DNA from: Polaromonas sp.
GTDB taxonomy: Bacteria; Pseudomonadota; Gammaproteobacteria; Burkholderiales; Burkholderiaceae_C
Assembly: GCA_025352405.1 (NCBI GenBank)
Contig: JANXTM010000227.1
Coordinates: 1-35,018, forward strand
Length of the DNA: 35,018 nt
Direction: 5' to 3'
Within the stretch, counting starts at the first letter, position 1. Every line of letters begins with the position of its first letter. Position numbers and translations under genes: made by a program. The notes below the pieces were generated by a model. That model was not told the DNA's origin. It saw only the letters and a list, made by a program, of their open reading frames with translations, and did not search any database. Shown here piece after piece: positions 8,594-18,706 of the stretch.

Positions 8594-9091
8594 CTACAAA
8601 TTCAGTTCTTTGTGCTCGCCCAAATGTTCAGACGGCTTGCCCGTCACCGCCGCCTTTGCCATTTTGACCAGTTGCATCATTTTGCTTTCTGTCACATCCC
8701 AATACTCGGCGTGGTGAATGGCCACTTCGAGCAAAGCCAGATCGGGATCTGTAGCGCCAGCCGGAAACCAGGCTTTGGCCATCGGCGACCAAAGAGCGTC
8801 TTTTTTGGTCTGGTCTTCTGTGACGGCTGCATGGCCCGATACAGACACGTAGCGGTCATCGCCAGGGTGGGCGTAAGACACGTTCACGTTGCCATCTTGT
8901 AACACCCGATTTGCCAGCTCACCCTTGCGTGAGATAAAAAAGTAAAGGGTGGCGCCTTCGTCACCGGACTTGTTCTGGGTGGTCAACGGATGGCTATGCA
9001 ATTCACCGTTGTCATGGCGATGGGTAAGCATGCCAAATTTGATGTCTTTGATAAGAGTCCACAAGGTTTGCTGTGCAGTAGGGGTGGTCAT
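8594..9091 (-). CDS. Pyridoxamine 5'-phosphate oxidase-family general stress protein
   Basis: A 165-residue split-barrel FMN-binding protein of the pyridoxamine-phosphate-oxidase-like / general stress protein 26 family (COG3871 type). Seen: the N-terminal helix plus strand LWTLIKDIKFGMLTHRH, the flavin-site segment LHSHPLTTQN, LYFFISRKGELANRVLQDGNVNVSYAHPGDDRYVSVSG-type strands (positions about 50-85), and a C-terminal segment AEYWDVTESKMMQLVKMAKA typical of the family. Members bind FMN or FAD and are linked to stress responses; a specific substrate is not known. The ATG at 9091 has AAAGGCAC upstream. The unknown gene at 8179-8574 follows after about 20 bases. Confidence 0.9.
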   Translation of the reverse strand: MTTPTAQQTLWTLIKDIKFGMLTHRHDNGELHSHPLTTQNKSGDEGATLYFFISRKGELANRVLQDGNVNVSYAHPGDDRYVSVSGHAAVTEDQTKKDALWSPMAKAWFPAGATDPDLALLEVAIHHAEYWDVTESKMMQLVKMAKAAVTGKPSEHLGEHKELNL

Positions 9092-9248
9092 TCAGTGCCT
9101 TTGATAATGTTTTGACTATTCAAACCCTTACTTTAATCAGCGTTCGGCCACCCGTTTATCAGTCCCAATCGTGAACGCCTGTCAGCGTCGACTGACAAAG
9201 TGCGGGAGTCGGGCGCGCACGACGCAGGAAAAAGGGCTAAAATCTAGA

Positions 9249-9270
9249 AGCAAGTAATTCGCATTTGTAT
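9249..9270 (+). promoter_or_regulatory. Candidate Fur box upstream of iron importer
   Basis: The stretch around AAGTAATTCGCATTTGTATT resembles beta/gammaproteobacterial Fur sites when read on the minus strand (AATGCGAATTA..., about 10 of 16 positions of AATGATAATCATTATC by eye). It is 73-94 bases upstream of the fbpA start, a plausible place for iron-responsive repression. The match is partial and no clear -35/-10 pair was fixed around it. Confidence 0.35.
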
Positions 9271-9342
9271 TACCAAAAAATGTCCGCTTCAGAGTGTTGG
9301 CTCAAGCAACGCTCAATAGCGCTTTGAATCCCAAGGTTGTTC

Positions 9343-10377
9343 ATGAAATCTCCTTTTTCTTTGCTGGGGTCAGCAGCCACACTTGGCATTGCCCTGCTGG
9401 CTGCACCGTTGTCATCGGTTGCACAAACTGTTGCCGTGGCGCCTAGCTCTGGCGGCATCGTGGTGTACAACGCCCAGCACACCAGCCTGACCAAGGCCTG
9501 GGCAGATGGTTTCACGCGTGACACTGGCATCAAGGTGACCTTGCGCAACGGCAGTGACACCGAGCTGGGCAACCAGATCGTGCAGGAAGGCGCGGCCTCG
9601 CCGGCTGACGTATTTTTGACTGAAAACTCGCCTGCGATGGCGCTGGTGGATTCGGCCGGCCTGTTTGCACCGCTGGCTCCAGCCACCTTGGCCCAAGTGC
9701 CAGCCAGCTTTCGTCCAGCCAATGGTCGCTGGGTGGGAATAGCTGCGCGCAGCACCGTGTTTGTGTACAACAAATCAAAACTCACTGCAGCCCAGTTGCC
9801 AAAATCCATGCTTGACCTGGCCAGCCCCAGCTGGAAAGGCCGTTGGGCTGCATCTCCTGCCGGGGCTGACTTCCAGGCCATCGTCAGTGCCTTGCTGGCG
9901 CTGAAAGGCGAGGCCGCTACCACCGCCTGGCTCAAGGCTATGAAAGAGAACGCGACCACCTACAAGGGCAACGGCGTGGTGCTCAAGGCTGTTAACGCTG
10001 GGCAGATCGATGGCGGCATCATCTACCACTATTACCGTGTTGGCGACCAGGCCAAAACCGGCGAAAACAGCAACAATACCGAAGTTCATTACTTCCGCAA
10101 CCAGGACCCGGGCGCGTTTGTGAGTATTTCAGGCGGCGGCGTGCTGGCCTCCAGCAAACACCAGGCAGAGGCCCAGGCTTTTGTGCACTGGGTGGCGGGA
10201 AGGGGCGGCCAGGACGTGCTGAAGACCGGTGACTCCTATGAGTACGCCGTCGGCATTGGTGCGCAGTCCAACTCCAGGCTCGTGCCACTGGCCGAGCTGC
10301 AGGCCCCCCTGGTGGAGCCCACCAAACTCAACAGCAAAAAAGTCTCTGACCTGATGACGCAGGCGGGATTGTTGTAA
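9343..10377 (+). CDS. fbpA: Ferric iron ABC transporter, periplasmic binding protein
   Basis: A 344-residue periplasmic Fe3+-binding protein of the FbpA/HitA/FutA family. It has a signal peptide (ending LSSVAQ at about residue 27), then [21 protein letters not shown] and the domain-swap region [19 protein letters not shown]. The iron-coordinating tyrosine pair is present in GGIIYHYYR (Y230-Y231), followed by [18 protein letters not shown], as in FbpA. The ATG at 9343 is chosen over a TTG two codons upstream; AAGG lies at 9333-9336. It heads a three-gene operon with the permease and ATPase directly downstream and has a candidate Fur site upstream. Alternative substrates of the wider family (phosphonates, thiamine) are less likely given the tyrosine motif. 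Confidence 0.93.
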   Translation: MKSPFSLLGSAATLGIALLAAPLSSVAQTVAVAPSSGGIVVYNAQHTSLTKAWADGFTRDTGIKVTLRNGSDTELGNQIVQEGAASPADVFLTENSPAMALVDSAGLFAPLAPATLAQVPASFRPANGRWVGIAARSTVFVYNKSKLTAAQLPKSMLDLASPSWKGRWAASPAGADFQAIVSALLALKGEAATTAWLKAMKENATTYKGNGVVLKAVNAGQIDGGIIYHYYRVGDQAKTGENSNNTEVHYFRNQDPGAFVSISGGGVLASSKHQAEAQAFVHWVAGRGGQDVLKTGDSYEYAVGIGAQSNSRLVPLAELQAPLVEPTKLNSKKVSDLMTQAGLL

Positions 10378-10391
10378 ACCCGCCAGAGCAG

Positions 10392-12026
10392 GTGCGCTAC
10401 CTCGCTGAAAAAGGGCTTTGTTTGAGCGCCATTTTCGTCTCTCTTCCCGCCGCCAGCACCCCTGCGGTTGTGAGCCACCTGCAGCCGACTGGTGGCAGGC
10501 TGCGTCTTAAACGTCCCTTGTCTTGGGTGGCCAGTGCTGCGCTGGTCGTTGCGCTGCTGGCGCTGGTGCCTCTTGGCTTTGTGGTCTGGGTGGCGCTGAA
10601 CACGGGTTGGCCCACCGCTTCTGCATTGATTTTCCGGCCCCGCGTTGCCGAGTTGCTGCTCAACACCGCGCTGCTGGTGGCGTGCACCGTGCCCCTGTGT
10701 GCGGTGCTGGCCGTGGCGCTGGCCTGGCTCACTGAGCGCAGTGATTTGCCCGGTGCCCGCATCTGGTCATGGCTGGCCGTTGCACCGCTGGCCGTTCCTG
10801 CGTTTGTACACAGCTATGCCTGGATCACTGTGGCCCCTGGCCTGCAGGGTCTGGCCGCTGGTGTACTGGTGTCGGTGATTGCGTATTTCCCGTTTCTTTA
10901 TCTGCCCGTGTCGGCTACCTTGCGCCGACTGGACCCCGGCATGGAAGACACCGCTGCCTCGCTCGGCCTGGGCCCGTGGCGTGTATTTTTTCGGGTGGTG
11001 TTGCCGCAGTTGCGGTTGGCGCTATGCGGCGGTGCGCTGCTGATTGGTTTGCACCTGCTGGCTGAATATGGCCTGTACGTGATGATCCGGTTTGACACCT
11101 TCACCACCGCCATCGTGGACCAGTTTCAGTCCAGTTACAACGGCCCTGCGGCCAACATGCTCTCAGGCGTGCTGGTGCTGTGCTGCTTTGGATTGTTAAG
11201 CCTTGAATCATGGGCCCGCGGTGATGCGCGGTATGCCCGCTTGGGTACGGGCGCGGCACGCCTGCCGCTGCGCCGCCGCCTGGGGGGCACTACCGCACTT
11301 TGCCTGGCGCTGCCCGTACTGGTCACCGCGCTGGCGCTGGGCGTGCCGCTGGTCACGCTGGTGCGCTGGCTGGTAGCGGGTGGCACCAGCGTCTGGCGTC
11401 TGGACGAGATCTGGCCTGCAGTCTGGCAAACGCTGGCCCTGGGCGTGTCGGGCGCGCTGCTCACCACGTTGGCGGCGGTGCCCATGGCCTGGCTGTCGAT
11501 TCGTGCACCCAGCCGTTTTCAGCGTGTGCTGGAGGCCTGCAATTACCTGGTGGGGTCACTTCCCGGCGTGGTGGTGGCGCTGGCGCTGGTCACCGTGACG
11601 GTACGTGTCGCCTTGCCGATCTACCAGACAGCGGTGACCGTGCTGCTGGCTTATTTGCTGATGTTTTTACCGCGTGCCTTGATCAGCCTGCGGGCCGGTA
11701 TTGCACAGGCGCCGGTCGAGCTCGAGCACGCCGCCCGAAGCCTGGGCCGCACACCGGCGCAGGCCCTGTGGGCCATCACCATGCGGCTGGCCGCACCCAG
11801 CGCAGCAGCCGGTGCTGCCTTGGTGGCGCTCGGCATCACCACTGAGCTGACAGCCACCTTGCTGCTCGCGCCCAACGGCACCCGGACACTGGCCACCGCG
11901 TTCTGGGCTTACAGCAGCGAGATTGACTACGCCGCAGCGGCTCCTTATGCCCTCATCATGGTGCTGCTCTCGCTGCCCATGACCTGGCTGCTTTACACCC
12001 AATCGAAACGGACAGCAGGACGATGA
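10392..12026 (+). CDS. fbpB: Ferric iron ABC transporter, fused permease
   Basis: A 544-residue inner-membrane permease made of two homologous halves, each with about six membrane helices, as in FbpB/SfuB. The two cytoplasmic coupling (EAA) loops are visible as [24 protein letters not shown] (first half) and [22 protein letters not shown] (second half), the hallmark of the two-domain iron permeases. The start is uncertain: GTG at 10392, 14 bases after fbpA, is used, but a GTG at 10470 just ahead of the first basic/hydrophobic stretch is possible. The stop codon overlaps the ATPase start by 4 bases (ATGA at 12023), indicating translational coupling. High GC (third-position G/C) explains the many spurious frames over this gene. 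Confidence 0.93.
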   Translation: MRYLAEKGLCLSAIFVSLPAASTPAVVSHLQPTGGRLRLKRPLSWVASAALVVALLALVPLGFVVWVALNTGWPTASALIFRPRVAELLLNTALLVACTVPLCAVLAVALAWLTERSDLPGARIWSWLAVAPLAVPAFVHSYAWITVAPGLQGLAAGVLVSVIAYFPFLYLPVSATLRRLDPGMEDTAASLGLGPWRVFFRVVLPQLRLALCGGALLIGLHLLAEYGLYVMIRFDTFTTAIVDQFQSSYNGPAANMLSGVLVLCCFGLLSLESWARGDARYARLGTGAARLPLRRRLGGTTALCLALPVLVTALALGVPLVTLVRWLVAGGTSVWRLDEIWPAVWQTLALGVSGALLTTLAAVPMAWLSIRAPSRFQRVLEACNYLVGSLPGVVVALALVTVTVRVALPIYQTAVTVLLAYLLMFLPRALISLRAGIAQAPVELEHAARSLGRTPAQALWAITMRLAAPSAAAGAALVALGITTELTATLLLAPNGTRTLATAFWAYSSEIDYAAAAPYALIMVLLSLPMTWLLYTQSKRTAGR

Positions 12027-13126
12027 CTTCTCTTGAGATTCAGGCCGTGCGCAAAAGCTATGGCGCGGCCCTGGTGCTGGGCGGCATTGACCTCAGCGTG
12101 CCTGCGGGCAGCCGTACCGCCATCGTTGGGCCTTCGGGCTCGGGCAAGACCACGCTGTTGCGCATCATTGCCGGCTTTGAGGCACCCGACGCAGGCGTGG
12201 TGTCGCTGGGCGGCAAGCGCATGGCCGATGGGCCACAAGCCGTGCCCGCCCACCAGCGCGGTATCGGGTTTGTGCCGCAAGACGGCGCGCTGTTTCCCCA
12301 TTTGACGGTGGCTGACAACGTCGGTTTTGGCTTGCCCCGCAACGCCCCGCAACGCGCAGAGCGGATTGCCGAGCTGATGGATATGGTCGCGCTGGACACC
12401 GCCATGCTCAAGCGTCGCCCGCACGAGCTGTCGGGCGGCCAGCAGCAGCGCGTTGCACTGGCGCGGGCATTGGCTCAGCGCCCGGGACTGATGCTGCTCG
12501 ATGAGCCTTTTTCAGCGTTGGACACCGGGCTGCGCGCCAGCACCCGCAAAGCCGTGGCCCAGTTGCTGGGCAACGCAGGCATCACCACCATACTGGTCAC
12601 ACACGACCAAGCCGAAGCCCTGTCGTTTGCCGACCAGGTCGCCGTGATGCGTGCTGGTCAGCTGGTGCAGGCCGGGCCGCCGTTGGCGCTGTACCAGCAC
12701 CCCAAAGACGCGGCGATTGCCAGCTTCCTTGGGGAGGCGATGGTGTTGCCCGCCCAGTTGGCGGGTGGCTGGGCCGACTGCGCGCTGGGGCGGGTTGAGG
12801 TGCATGACGCCGAGCGCAGTGGTGCAGCCCGCATCATGCTGCGGCCCGAGCAATTGCAGATCATGCAGGTCGCGCCAGAAGTAGCAGCAGACGCTAGCGG
12901 GCAAGCAGCCTGTTACGGCGCGGTGGTTGACGCCGACTTTGGCGGCCCGGTCAGTGTGCTGTCTGTACGGCTGGTGCGCACAGGCAACGCGCTATTGCTG
13001 CCAGACGACGAAGCCGCCTGGAACACCCCGCTGCAAGTACGCAGCCAGGGCATCCATGCGCCGCCGGTGGGCGCCATGGTGCGCATCACGGTAGCTGGCC
13101 AGGCGCATGTGTTTGACGCTGCTTGA
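12023..13126 (+). CDS. fbpC: Ferric iron ABC transporter, ATP-binding subunit
   Basis: A 367-residue cytoplasmic ATPase that powers the FbpA/B importer. Walker [10 protein letters not shown] is at residues 36-44, the Q-loop region is [17 protein letters not shown], the ABC signature is LSGGQQQR, Walker [13 protein letters not shown] and the switch His lies in [14 protein letters not shown]. About 130 residues after the nucleotide-binding domain form the TOBE-type regulatory extension found in FbpC/MalK-like ATPases ([11 protein letters not shown] is its recognisable strand). The gene overlaps fbpB by 4 bases and ends the operon. No clear terminator follows; the 91-base gap to the convergent oxidoreductase contains a palindromic repeat copy. 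Confidence 0.95.
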   Translation: MTSLEIQAVRKSYGAALVLGGIDLSVPAGSRTAIVGPSGSGKTTLLRIIAGFEAPDAGVVSLGGKRMADGPQAVPAHQRGIGFVPQDGALFPHLTVADNVGFGLPRNAPQRAERIAELMDMVALDTAMLKRRPHELSGGQQQRVALARALAQRPGLMLLDEPFSALDTGLRASTRKAVAQLLGNAGITTILVTHDQAEALSFADQVAVMRAGQLVQAGPPLALYQHPKDAAIASFLGEAMVLPAQLAGGWADCALGRVEVHDAERSGAARIMLRPEQLQIMQVAPEVAADASGQAACYGAVVDADFGGPVSVLSVRLVRTGNALLLPDDEAAWNTPLQVRSQGIHAPPVGAMVRITVAGQAHVFDAA

Positions 13127-13182
13127 GCGCCTGAATTTCACACCTAAAAAGCCCTACGCGGCATAAAATATCGGGATTATGC

Positions 13183-13199
13183 GCTATTGAAAATATAGC
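13183..13199 (+). repeat. Short palindromic repeat, copy 2
   Basis: Arms GCTAT (13183-13187) and ATAGC (13195-13199) with the 7-base spacer TGAAAAT. It lies between the convergent fbpC and oxidoreductase genes. No T run follows, so it is not an obvious terminator; its layout matches the other four copies in this window. Confidence 0.65.
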
Positions 13200-13217
13200 A
13201 TGTGACTGTCGGGCGCT

Positions 13218-15529
13218 TCATACTACCGCTGACATTCTCACCGCAATACCGCTCAGCACTGCGTTGCCTGACAGCGGGTCACGCAACTGGTCGTCCAGTA
13301 AATCATTGAGGTTGGCACCGGGCCGCTCGGCCGCCACCTGCAAGCGCGCCCCTGGCCGGTTGTGGCCCCAGCCGTGCGGCAGGCTGACCACACCGGGCAT
13401 CATGCTCGCGGTGATGTGGACCTGGGCCCCAATGCTCTGGATGTTGGCGCTATGGGCGCTATGGGCGCTGTGGGCCGTGGCGATGCGTGTAATACGTGCC
13501 ATGGAGCCATTTGTCAGCCCCAGGCGCGCGGCGTCCAGCGGGTGAACCAGCGCGGTGCAGCGGATCGGCCCCTTGGCCAGTAGCGGCAAGTTGTGCATCC
13601 AGCTGTTGCTGGAGCGCACATCGCGCCTGCCCACAATCACCATGTCAGGCACCGGCCGGGCCAGGTCAGCGGTGGCACGCAGCAGGTCGGTCATCACCAG
13701 GGGCGGTGCGAGTTCTATTTTCCCGGAGGGGGTTCGCAGCACTTCAGGCATGCGCGGCATCAGCTCGCCCAGATCCATGCCGCCACCCGCACCGCTGGCT
13801 GATTTGACTTTTTGCAGGTTCAAACCATCTGGTCGCTGTCCGAACCCGTCCCCGTAGGGGCCACTGCGCAACGCCACATCGAGCAGTCGTTCCAGCCCCT
13901 TCAGCGCGCCCAGGGCCTGTACAACTGCAGGTGCCTGCGCACCGAACAGGCGCTGTGCATCGCTGGCAAACTGCTCGTCATCAAGTTGCGCCGCATCCCT
14001 GTCCGCGCCTTTGCCTTGCACAATCGCCACCAGCCGCACCAGGCTTTCCCATTCATCGGGCTGGCCGGCTGCACGGTCAAATATCGGCTCGCTGTAGCGC
14101 GCATGGTTGCGCCATGAAAACTGCGGAAACACCACGTCGTAATGCATGTCTTCCAGCGCGGACGGGCCGGGCAAAATCACATCGGCATGGCGTGAGGTTT
14201 CGTTCACATAAATGTCCATGCTGACCATGAAGTCGAGCTTGTCCAGCGCACGGGCCAGGCGCTCGCCATTCGGGCTGGAGAGCACCGGGTTGGTGGCAAT
14301 GCTGATAAACGCCTTGACCTGGCCAGGCCCGGCAGTTTCAATTTCTTCGGCCAGGCAGCCCACCGGCAGCTCGCCCATGACTTCAGGCGCAGCGCTGACC
14401 CGGCTGTGGTGGCGGCCTGTCATCACGCCTTTTCCGGTGCCTGATGTACCTGCAGTATTGGCGGCGAAAGCCGCAGCTTTGGGGAACATCGCACCACCGG
14501 CTTCGTCGAGGTGCCCGGTCACGATGTTCAGCACATCGACCAGCCAGCTAGCCAGCGTGCCGTAGGTTTGTGTACAGGTGCCAATGCGCCCGTACACCGC
14601 AGCGCGCGGCGTGGTGGCCAGGGTACGTGCGAGTTGGCGGATGGTGGCGGCACTCATGCCGCAGCGCGCTGCCACGGCGTCGGCGGTGAAGGGCGCCACC
14701 GCCGCCTGCACTTCATGGAGCCCGTTGACCAAGCCAGCCAGCCGCCCGAACTTGACGAGCGTTTCGTCAAACAGCGTGTGCAGCATGCCTAGCATCAAAA
14801 ACGCATCGCCACCGGGGCGAATAAAGTGGTGCGCGTCGGCCATGGCGGCGGTCTCGGTGCGGCGCGGGTCAATCACCACCAGTTTGCCGCCACGCGCCTG
14901 CATGGCCTTGGCCTTGCCTTTAAAGTCCGGTACCGTCCACAGGCTGCCATTGCTGGCCAGCGGGTTGGCACCGAGCATCAACAGGTAGTCGCAGCGGGTG
15001 ATGTCCGGCACCGGAATACTCAGCCAGTGGCCAAACAGCAGGCCACTGGAGAGCTGCTTGGGCATCTGGTCAAGCGTGGACGCTGAAAACACATTGCGCG
15101 TGCCCAGCGCCCGCGCCAGGCGCGGAAAGTACAGCAGCAGGCCGATCTTGTGCGCCGCCGGGTTGCCTGCCATCACCGCCACGCTGTCTTTGCCGTGCGC
15201 GGCCATCAGCGTTGGCAGGCGGCGTTCAATCTCGGCAAAGGCCTCGTCCCAGCTTGCCTCAACAAACACGCCATCGCGCTTGATCAGTGGTGTGCGTAGC
15301 CGGTCAGGGTCTTCATGCAGGTCTTTCAAAGCCACACCCTTGGGGCAGATGTAGCCCGCGCTGAAGACATCCGCTTCATGGCCGCGAATGCTGATGACCT
15401 TGCCCGCACACACCTTGACCTCCAGCCCGCAGCAGGCTTCGCAGAGCGGGCAGATGCGGTGGTGGGTGGTTTCCGGCGCGGGTGGCGACAGGGGGTTTTC
15501 CAGAATCCGGGGGGCGTGGACAAGGGCAT
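13218..15529 (-). CDS. Molybdopterin oxidoreductase with apparent frameshift near N-terminus
   Basis: A large Mo/W-bis-MGD oxidoreductase of the formate dehydrogenase/nitrate reductase superfamily. The continuous frame covers 13218 to about 15474. Its N-terminus reads HHRICPLCEACCGLEVKV, then YICPKG, giving the [4Fe-4S] cysteines, followed by catalytic domains (LMLGANPLASNG, KLVVIDPRRTETAAMADAHH, NETSRHADVILPGPSALED) and the C-terminal MGD-binding barrel (SNSWMHNLPLL, LPHGWGHNRPG). This frame has no ATG/GTG/TTG between its upstream stop and the cysteines; the first GTG (15413) lies past most of them. An ATG at 15529 (minus) starts M-P-L-S-T-P-P and joins the cluster frame if one C is added to the C6 run at 15509-15514. 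The usual active-site Cys/SeC segment is not obvious near DQMPKQLSSGLLFG. No partner subunits adjoin; the substrate is unknown. Confidence 0.85.
13447..13473 (+). repeat. Tandem 9-base repeat inside oxidoreductase gene
   Basis: Three consecutive 9-base units, GCGCTATGG, GCGCTATGG and GCGCTGTGG, encode on the minus strand three A-H-S tripeptides in a surface-like region of the C-terminal domain. Being a multiple of three, changes in copy number would keep the frame. Confidence 0.8.
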
Positions 15530-15674
15530 GCTGTTTTTCGTTGTGGTTCTGATGGTCGGCGGTCGATGTTGATTACGCGCCTGCCAACCTTTTTTTGCCA
15601 ATCACGCAAGTGACATCTCTGACCTGAATCAGTGAATAAATATGATTATTTGTGAGCCTTTACGGGGGCTACAT

Positions 15675-15691
15675 GCTATTAAAAATATAGT
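15675..15691 (+). repeat. Short palindromic repeat, copy 3
   Basis: Arms GCTAT (15675-15679) and ATAGT (15687-15691) with the spacer TAAAAAT. It lies in the 237-base gap between the divergent oxidoreductase and acnA genes, about 75 bases before the acnA start, so it would be inside or near the acnA leader. Nothing else in this gap was recognised beyond AT-rich sequence at 15630-15655 that could hold a promoter. Confidence 0.6.
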
Positions 15692-15754
15692 AAAAAGCGG
15701 GTGCTTGTGCAGTGGCTGCTGCTGCCTGCCAGAATGGGGCAACTGGTTCATCAC

Positions 15755-15760
15755 AAGGAG
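15755..15760 (+). promoter_or_regulatory. Ribosome binding site deciding acnA start
   Basis: AAGGAG is placed 6 bases before the ATG at 15767. The frame remains open further upstream, to 15701 or before, but no comparable site supports an earlier start. Confidence 0.8.
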
Positions 15761-15766
15761 TCTGCC

Positions 15767-18706
15767 ATGGCTACATCACCCGCCAAGCCCCCCCGCGCTG
15801 CAAAACACGCTTTCGCGACTACCCTCAAATCATTCAAAACCGCATCCGGCAAGTCGGGTAAGTTCTACTCGCTGCCAGCGCTTGCCAGGCAGTTCCCCGG
15901 CATTTCCCGGCTGCCGGTGTCGATGCGTATCGTGCTTGAATCGGTGCTGCGCAACTGTGACGGCAAACGCGTCACTGCAGAGCATGTTGCCGAGTTGGCC
16001 AATTGGAAAGCCAATGCCAGCCGTACGCAAGAGATTCCGTTCGTGGTCTCACGCGTGGTGTTGCAGGACTTCACCGGTGTGCCATTGTTGGCTGACCTGG
16101 CTGCCATGCGCAGCGTGGCTATAAAGCTGGGCAAAGACCCGAAGCGCATTGAGCCACTGGTGCCGGTTGACCTGGTGGTGGACCATTCCATCATGGTCGA
16201 CTACTACGGCACAAAAAACGCGCTTGACCTGAACATGAAGCTGGAGTTTCAACGCAACAACGAGCGCTACCAGTTCATGAAATGGGGCATGCAAGCCTTT
16301 GACACGTTTGGCGTGGTGCCGCCGGGCTTTGGCATTGTTCATCAAGTCAATCTGGAATACCTGGCGCGCGGCGTGCATAAAACAGCGGCTGATGTTTATT
16401 ACCCCGATTCACTGGTCGGTACTGACAGCCACACCACCATGATCAACGGCATTGGCGTTGTCGCCTGGGGTGTGGGCGGCATTGAAGCCGAAGCCGCCAT
16501 GCTCGGCCAGCCAGTATATTTTTTAACGCCGGACGTGGTGGGGTTTGAACTGACTGGCCGCCTGCGTGAAGGCGTGACCGCCACCGACTTGGTGCTGCGC
16601 GTGACCGAGCAACTGCGCAAGGAAAAAGTCGTCGGCAAATTTGTCGAGTTTTTTGGCGAGGGCACGCGTACGCTGGCACTGCCAGACCGCGCCACCATCG
16701 GCAACATGGCGCCTGAATACGGCGCGACCATGGGCTTTTTCCCGGTCGATGAAAAGACCATTGACTACTTCAAAGGCACGGGCCGCACCAAGGCCGAGAT
16801 TGAAGCGTTTGAGGCTTACTTCAAGGCGCAGGGCCTGTTTGGCGTGGCCAAGGCGGGGGACATTGATTACTCGCAGGTTGTCAAGCTGGACCTGGGCGAC
16901 GTGACGCCCAGCCTGGCCGGTCCAAAACGTCCGCAGGACCGGATTGAACTGGGCCATGTCGCTGCGCAGTTTGCGTCGCTCTTCAGCAAGCCGAACGCTG
17001 AAAATGGCTTTAACCAGCCCGCCGCCATGCTGGGGACCCGGCACCTGCTGCGGCACACCGACAACGACCGGGCTGACACCACGCCCGGTGTGCCGCCCAC
17101 GCCTGTTGGTGCGCCGCGCATGGTTGTTGAGATGGAGGGCAGTCGCCCGACGCTGGCGTCGGCAGTCAAGCACTATGCCGAAGCCCCGGCACCCGCATCC
17201 AAATCGGCCGGTATCAGCATCGGCAATGGCGACGTGCTGATTGCAGCGATTACCAGTTGCACCAACACCTCTAACCCCAGCGTGTTGCTGGCGGCGGGCT
17301 TGCTGGCCAAAAAAGCGGTGGAGGCCGGGCTCAGGGTGCAGCCGCATATCAAGACCTCGCTGGCTCCGGGTTCGCGTATCGTGACCGAGTACCTCACTGA
17401 GACAGGCCTTCTGCCCTATCTGGAAAAGCTCGGTTTTGCCCTCGCCGGTTATGGCTGCACAACCTGCATCGGCAACGCTGGCGATTTAACGCCCGAGATC
17501 AATGAAGCCATCACCAAAAGCGATTTGGTGTGCGCCGCAGTGCTGTCAGGCAACCGCAACTTTGAAGCGCGCATTCACCCCAATCTGAAGGCCAATTTTC
17601 TGGCCAGTCCGCCGTTGGTGGTGGCGTACGCCATTGCCGGTACGGTGTTGCGCGACCTGATGACCGAACCGGTTGGGAAAGGGCACAAAGGCAAGGATAT
17701 TTATCTGGGCGACATCTGGCCCACCAGCAACGAAATTGCCAAACTGATGAAGTACGCGATGAATGGCAAGGCCTTTCGCGCCAACTACGCCAAGGTCAAA
17801 TCAGAGCCCGGCAAGCTATGGGAAAAAATCAGAGGCGTGACAGGCACTGCCTACACCTGGCCCCAAAGCACCTATATTGCCGAGCCACCGTTCTTTAAGG
17901 ACTTCGCTATGGAAAACATAGCGAATAATGCCCAAAAAACATGGGCTGAAGGCATAAAAGACACTGAAAACGAGCCCTATGCAGTCAAGGGTGCGCGCAT
18001 CATGGCCTTGTTTGGCGATTCCATCACTACCGATCACATTTCACCCGCCGGCTCCATCAAGGCCTCGTCCCCCGCAGGTTTGTGGCTGCAGGCGCATGGT
18101 GTGCTGAAGCCCGACTTCAACAGCTACGGTGCGCGGCGTGGCAACCACGATGTGATGATGCGCGGCACATTTGCCAATGTGCGCATCAAAAACCTGATGA
18201 TTCCGGCAGACGCCGAGGGCTCACGCGAAGAAGGTGGCGTTACCCTTTTTCAGCCAAACCAGGAAAAAATGTTCATTTACGACGCCGCCATGAAGTACAT
18301 GGCTGACGGCACACCCACCGTCATTTTTGCGGGCGAAGAATACGGTACGGGCTCTTCCCGCGATTGGGCCGCCAAGGGTACCCAATTGCTGGGTATCAAA
18401 GCCGTGGTGGCGTGCAGTTTTGAGCGCATACATCGCAGCAACCTGGTCGGTATGGGCGTGTTGCCGCTGCAGTTCAAGCATGGTGAGTCGTGGCAGACTT
18501 TGCAGCTCACTGGGACCGAGATGATTGCAGTCATTCCGCACCCTGAGCTGAAGCCGCAAAGTGATGCGCTGCTCGTCATCACCTGTGCAAATGGGTCGCG
18601 CCAGGAGGTGGCGGTGACCTTGCGCATCGACACCCCGATTGAGGTTGATTACTACCGCAACGGCGGCATCCTGCCATATGTGCTGCGCCAGCTTTTGGCC
18701 GCATGA
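15767..18706 (+). CDS. acnA: Aconitate hydratase A
   Basis: A monomeric [4Fe-4S] aconitase of the AcnA/IRP1 family that interconverts citrate and isocitrate. Cluster ligands are C498 in [10 protein letters not shown] and C564/C567 in [10 protein letters not shown], with the 66- and 3-residue spacing of the family. Substrate-site segments are [19 protein letters not shown], the swivel motif [14 protein letters not shown] and [14 protein letters not shown]. The protein is 979 residues against 891 in E. coli. Much of the excess is an insertion of about 50 residues between [11 protein letters not shown] and AAITSCTN (roughly residues 395-490, Pro/Ala-rich). Another is near residues 710-735, where the DNA carries a copy of the palindromic repeat (17903-17925). 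The stop overlaps the start of the next gene (ATGA, 18703-18706), so expression of the monooxygenase is probably coupled. AcnA types are often oxidative-stress or stationary-phase enzymes, with AcnB as the main one. Confidence 0.96.
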   Translation: MATSPAKPPRAAKHAFATTLKSFKTASGKSGKFYSLPALARQFPGISRLPVSMRIVLESVLRNCDGKRVTAEHVAELANWKANASRTQEIPFVVSRVVLQDFTGVPLLADLAAMRSVAIKLGKDPKRIEPLVPVDLVVDHSIMVDYYGTKNALDLNMKLEFQRNNERYQFMKWGMQAFDTFGVVPPGFGIVHQVNLEYLARGVHKTAADVYYPDSLVGTDSHTTMINGIGVVAWGVGGIEAEAAMLGQPVYFLTPDVVGFELTGRLREGVTATDLVLRVTEQLRKEKVVGKFVEFFGEGTRTLALPDRATIGNMAPEYGATMGFFPVDEKTIDYFKGTGRTKAEIEAFEAYFKAQGLFGVAKAGDIDYSQVVKLDLGDVTPSLAGPKRPQDRIELGHVAAQFASLFSKPNAENGFNQPAAMLGTRHLLRHTDNDRADTTPGVPPTPVGAPRMVVEMEGSRPTLASAVKHYAEAPAPASKSAGISIGNGDVLIAAITSCTNTSNPSVLLAAGLLAKKAVEAGLRVQPHIKTSLAPGSRIVTEYLTETGLLPYLEKLGFALAGYGCTTCIGNAGDLTPEINEAITKSDLVCAAVLSGNRNFEARIHPNLKANFLASPPLVVAYAIAGTVLRDLMTEPVGKGHKGKDIYLGDIWPTSNEIAKLMKYAMNGKAFRANYAKVKSEPGKLWEKIRGVTGTAYTWPQSTYIAEPPFFKDFAMENIANNAQKTWAEGIKDTENEPYAVKGARIMALFGDSITTDHISPAGSIKASSPAGLWLQAHGVLKPDFNSYGARRGNHDVMMRGTFANVRIKNLMIPADAEGSREEGGVTLFQPNQEKMFIYDAAMKYMADGTPTVIFAGEEYGTGSSRDWAAKGTQLLGIKAVVACSFERIHRSNLVGMGVLPLQFKHGESWQTLQLTGTEMIAVIPHPELKPQSDALLVITCANGSRQEVAVTLRIDTPIEVDYYRNGGILPYVLRQLLAA
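17903..17925 (+). repeat. Short palindromic repeat, copy 4 (inside acnA)
   Basis: Arms TTCGCTAT (17903-17910) and ATAGCGAA (17918-17925) are a perfect 8-base inverted repeat around the spacer GGAAAAC. The core GCTAT-N7-ATAGC matches the other copies. It is read in frame as F-A-M-E-N-I-A-N within a segment that is longer than in E. coli AcnA. Confidence 0.65.

Noticed and set aside
9180-9197. Inverted repeat TGTCAG-N6-CTGACA upstream of fbpA
   Set aside because: A real palindrome but isolated; with no second copy or clear promoter beside it I could not assign it a role.
11300-11845. Alternative plus-strand frame (181 codons) inside fbpB
   Set aside because: Low-complexity Gly/Ala/Arg-rich translation typical of a shifted frame in GC-rich DNA.
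16523-17347. Long minus-strand open frame (274 codons) opposite acnA
   Set aside because: It lies entirely over a gene with complete AcnA motifs, has no recognisable domain and follows from the high GC third-position bias.
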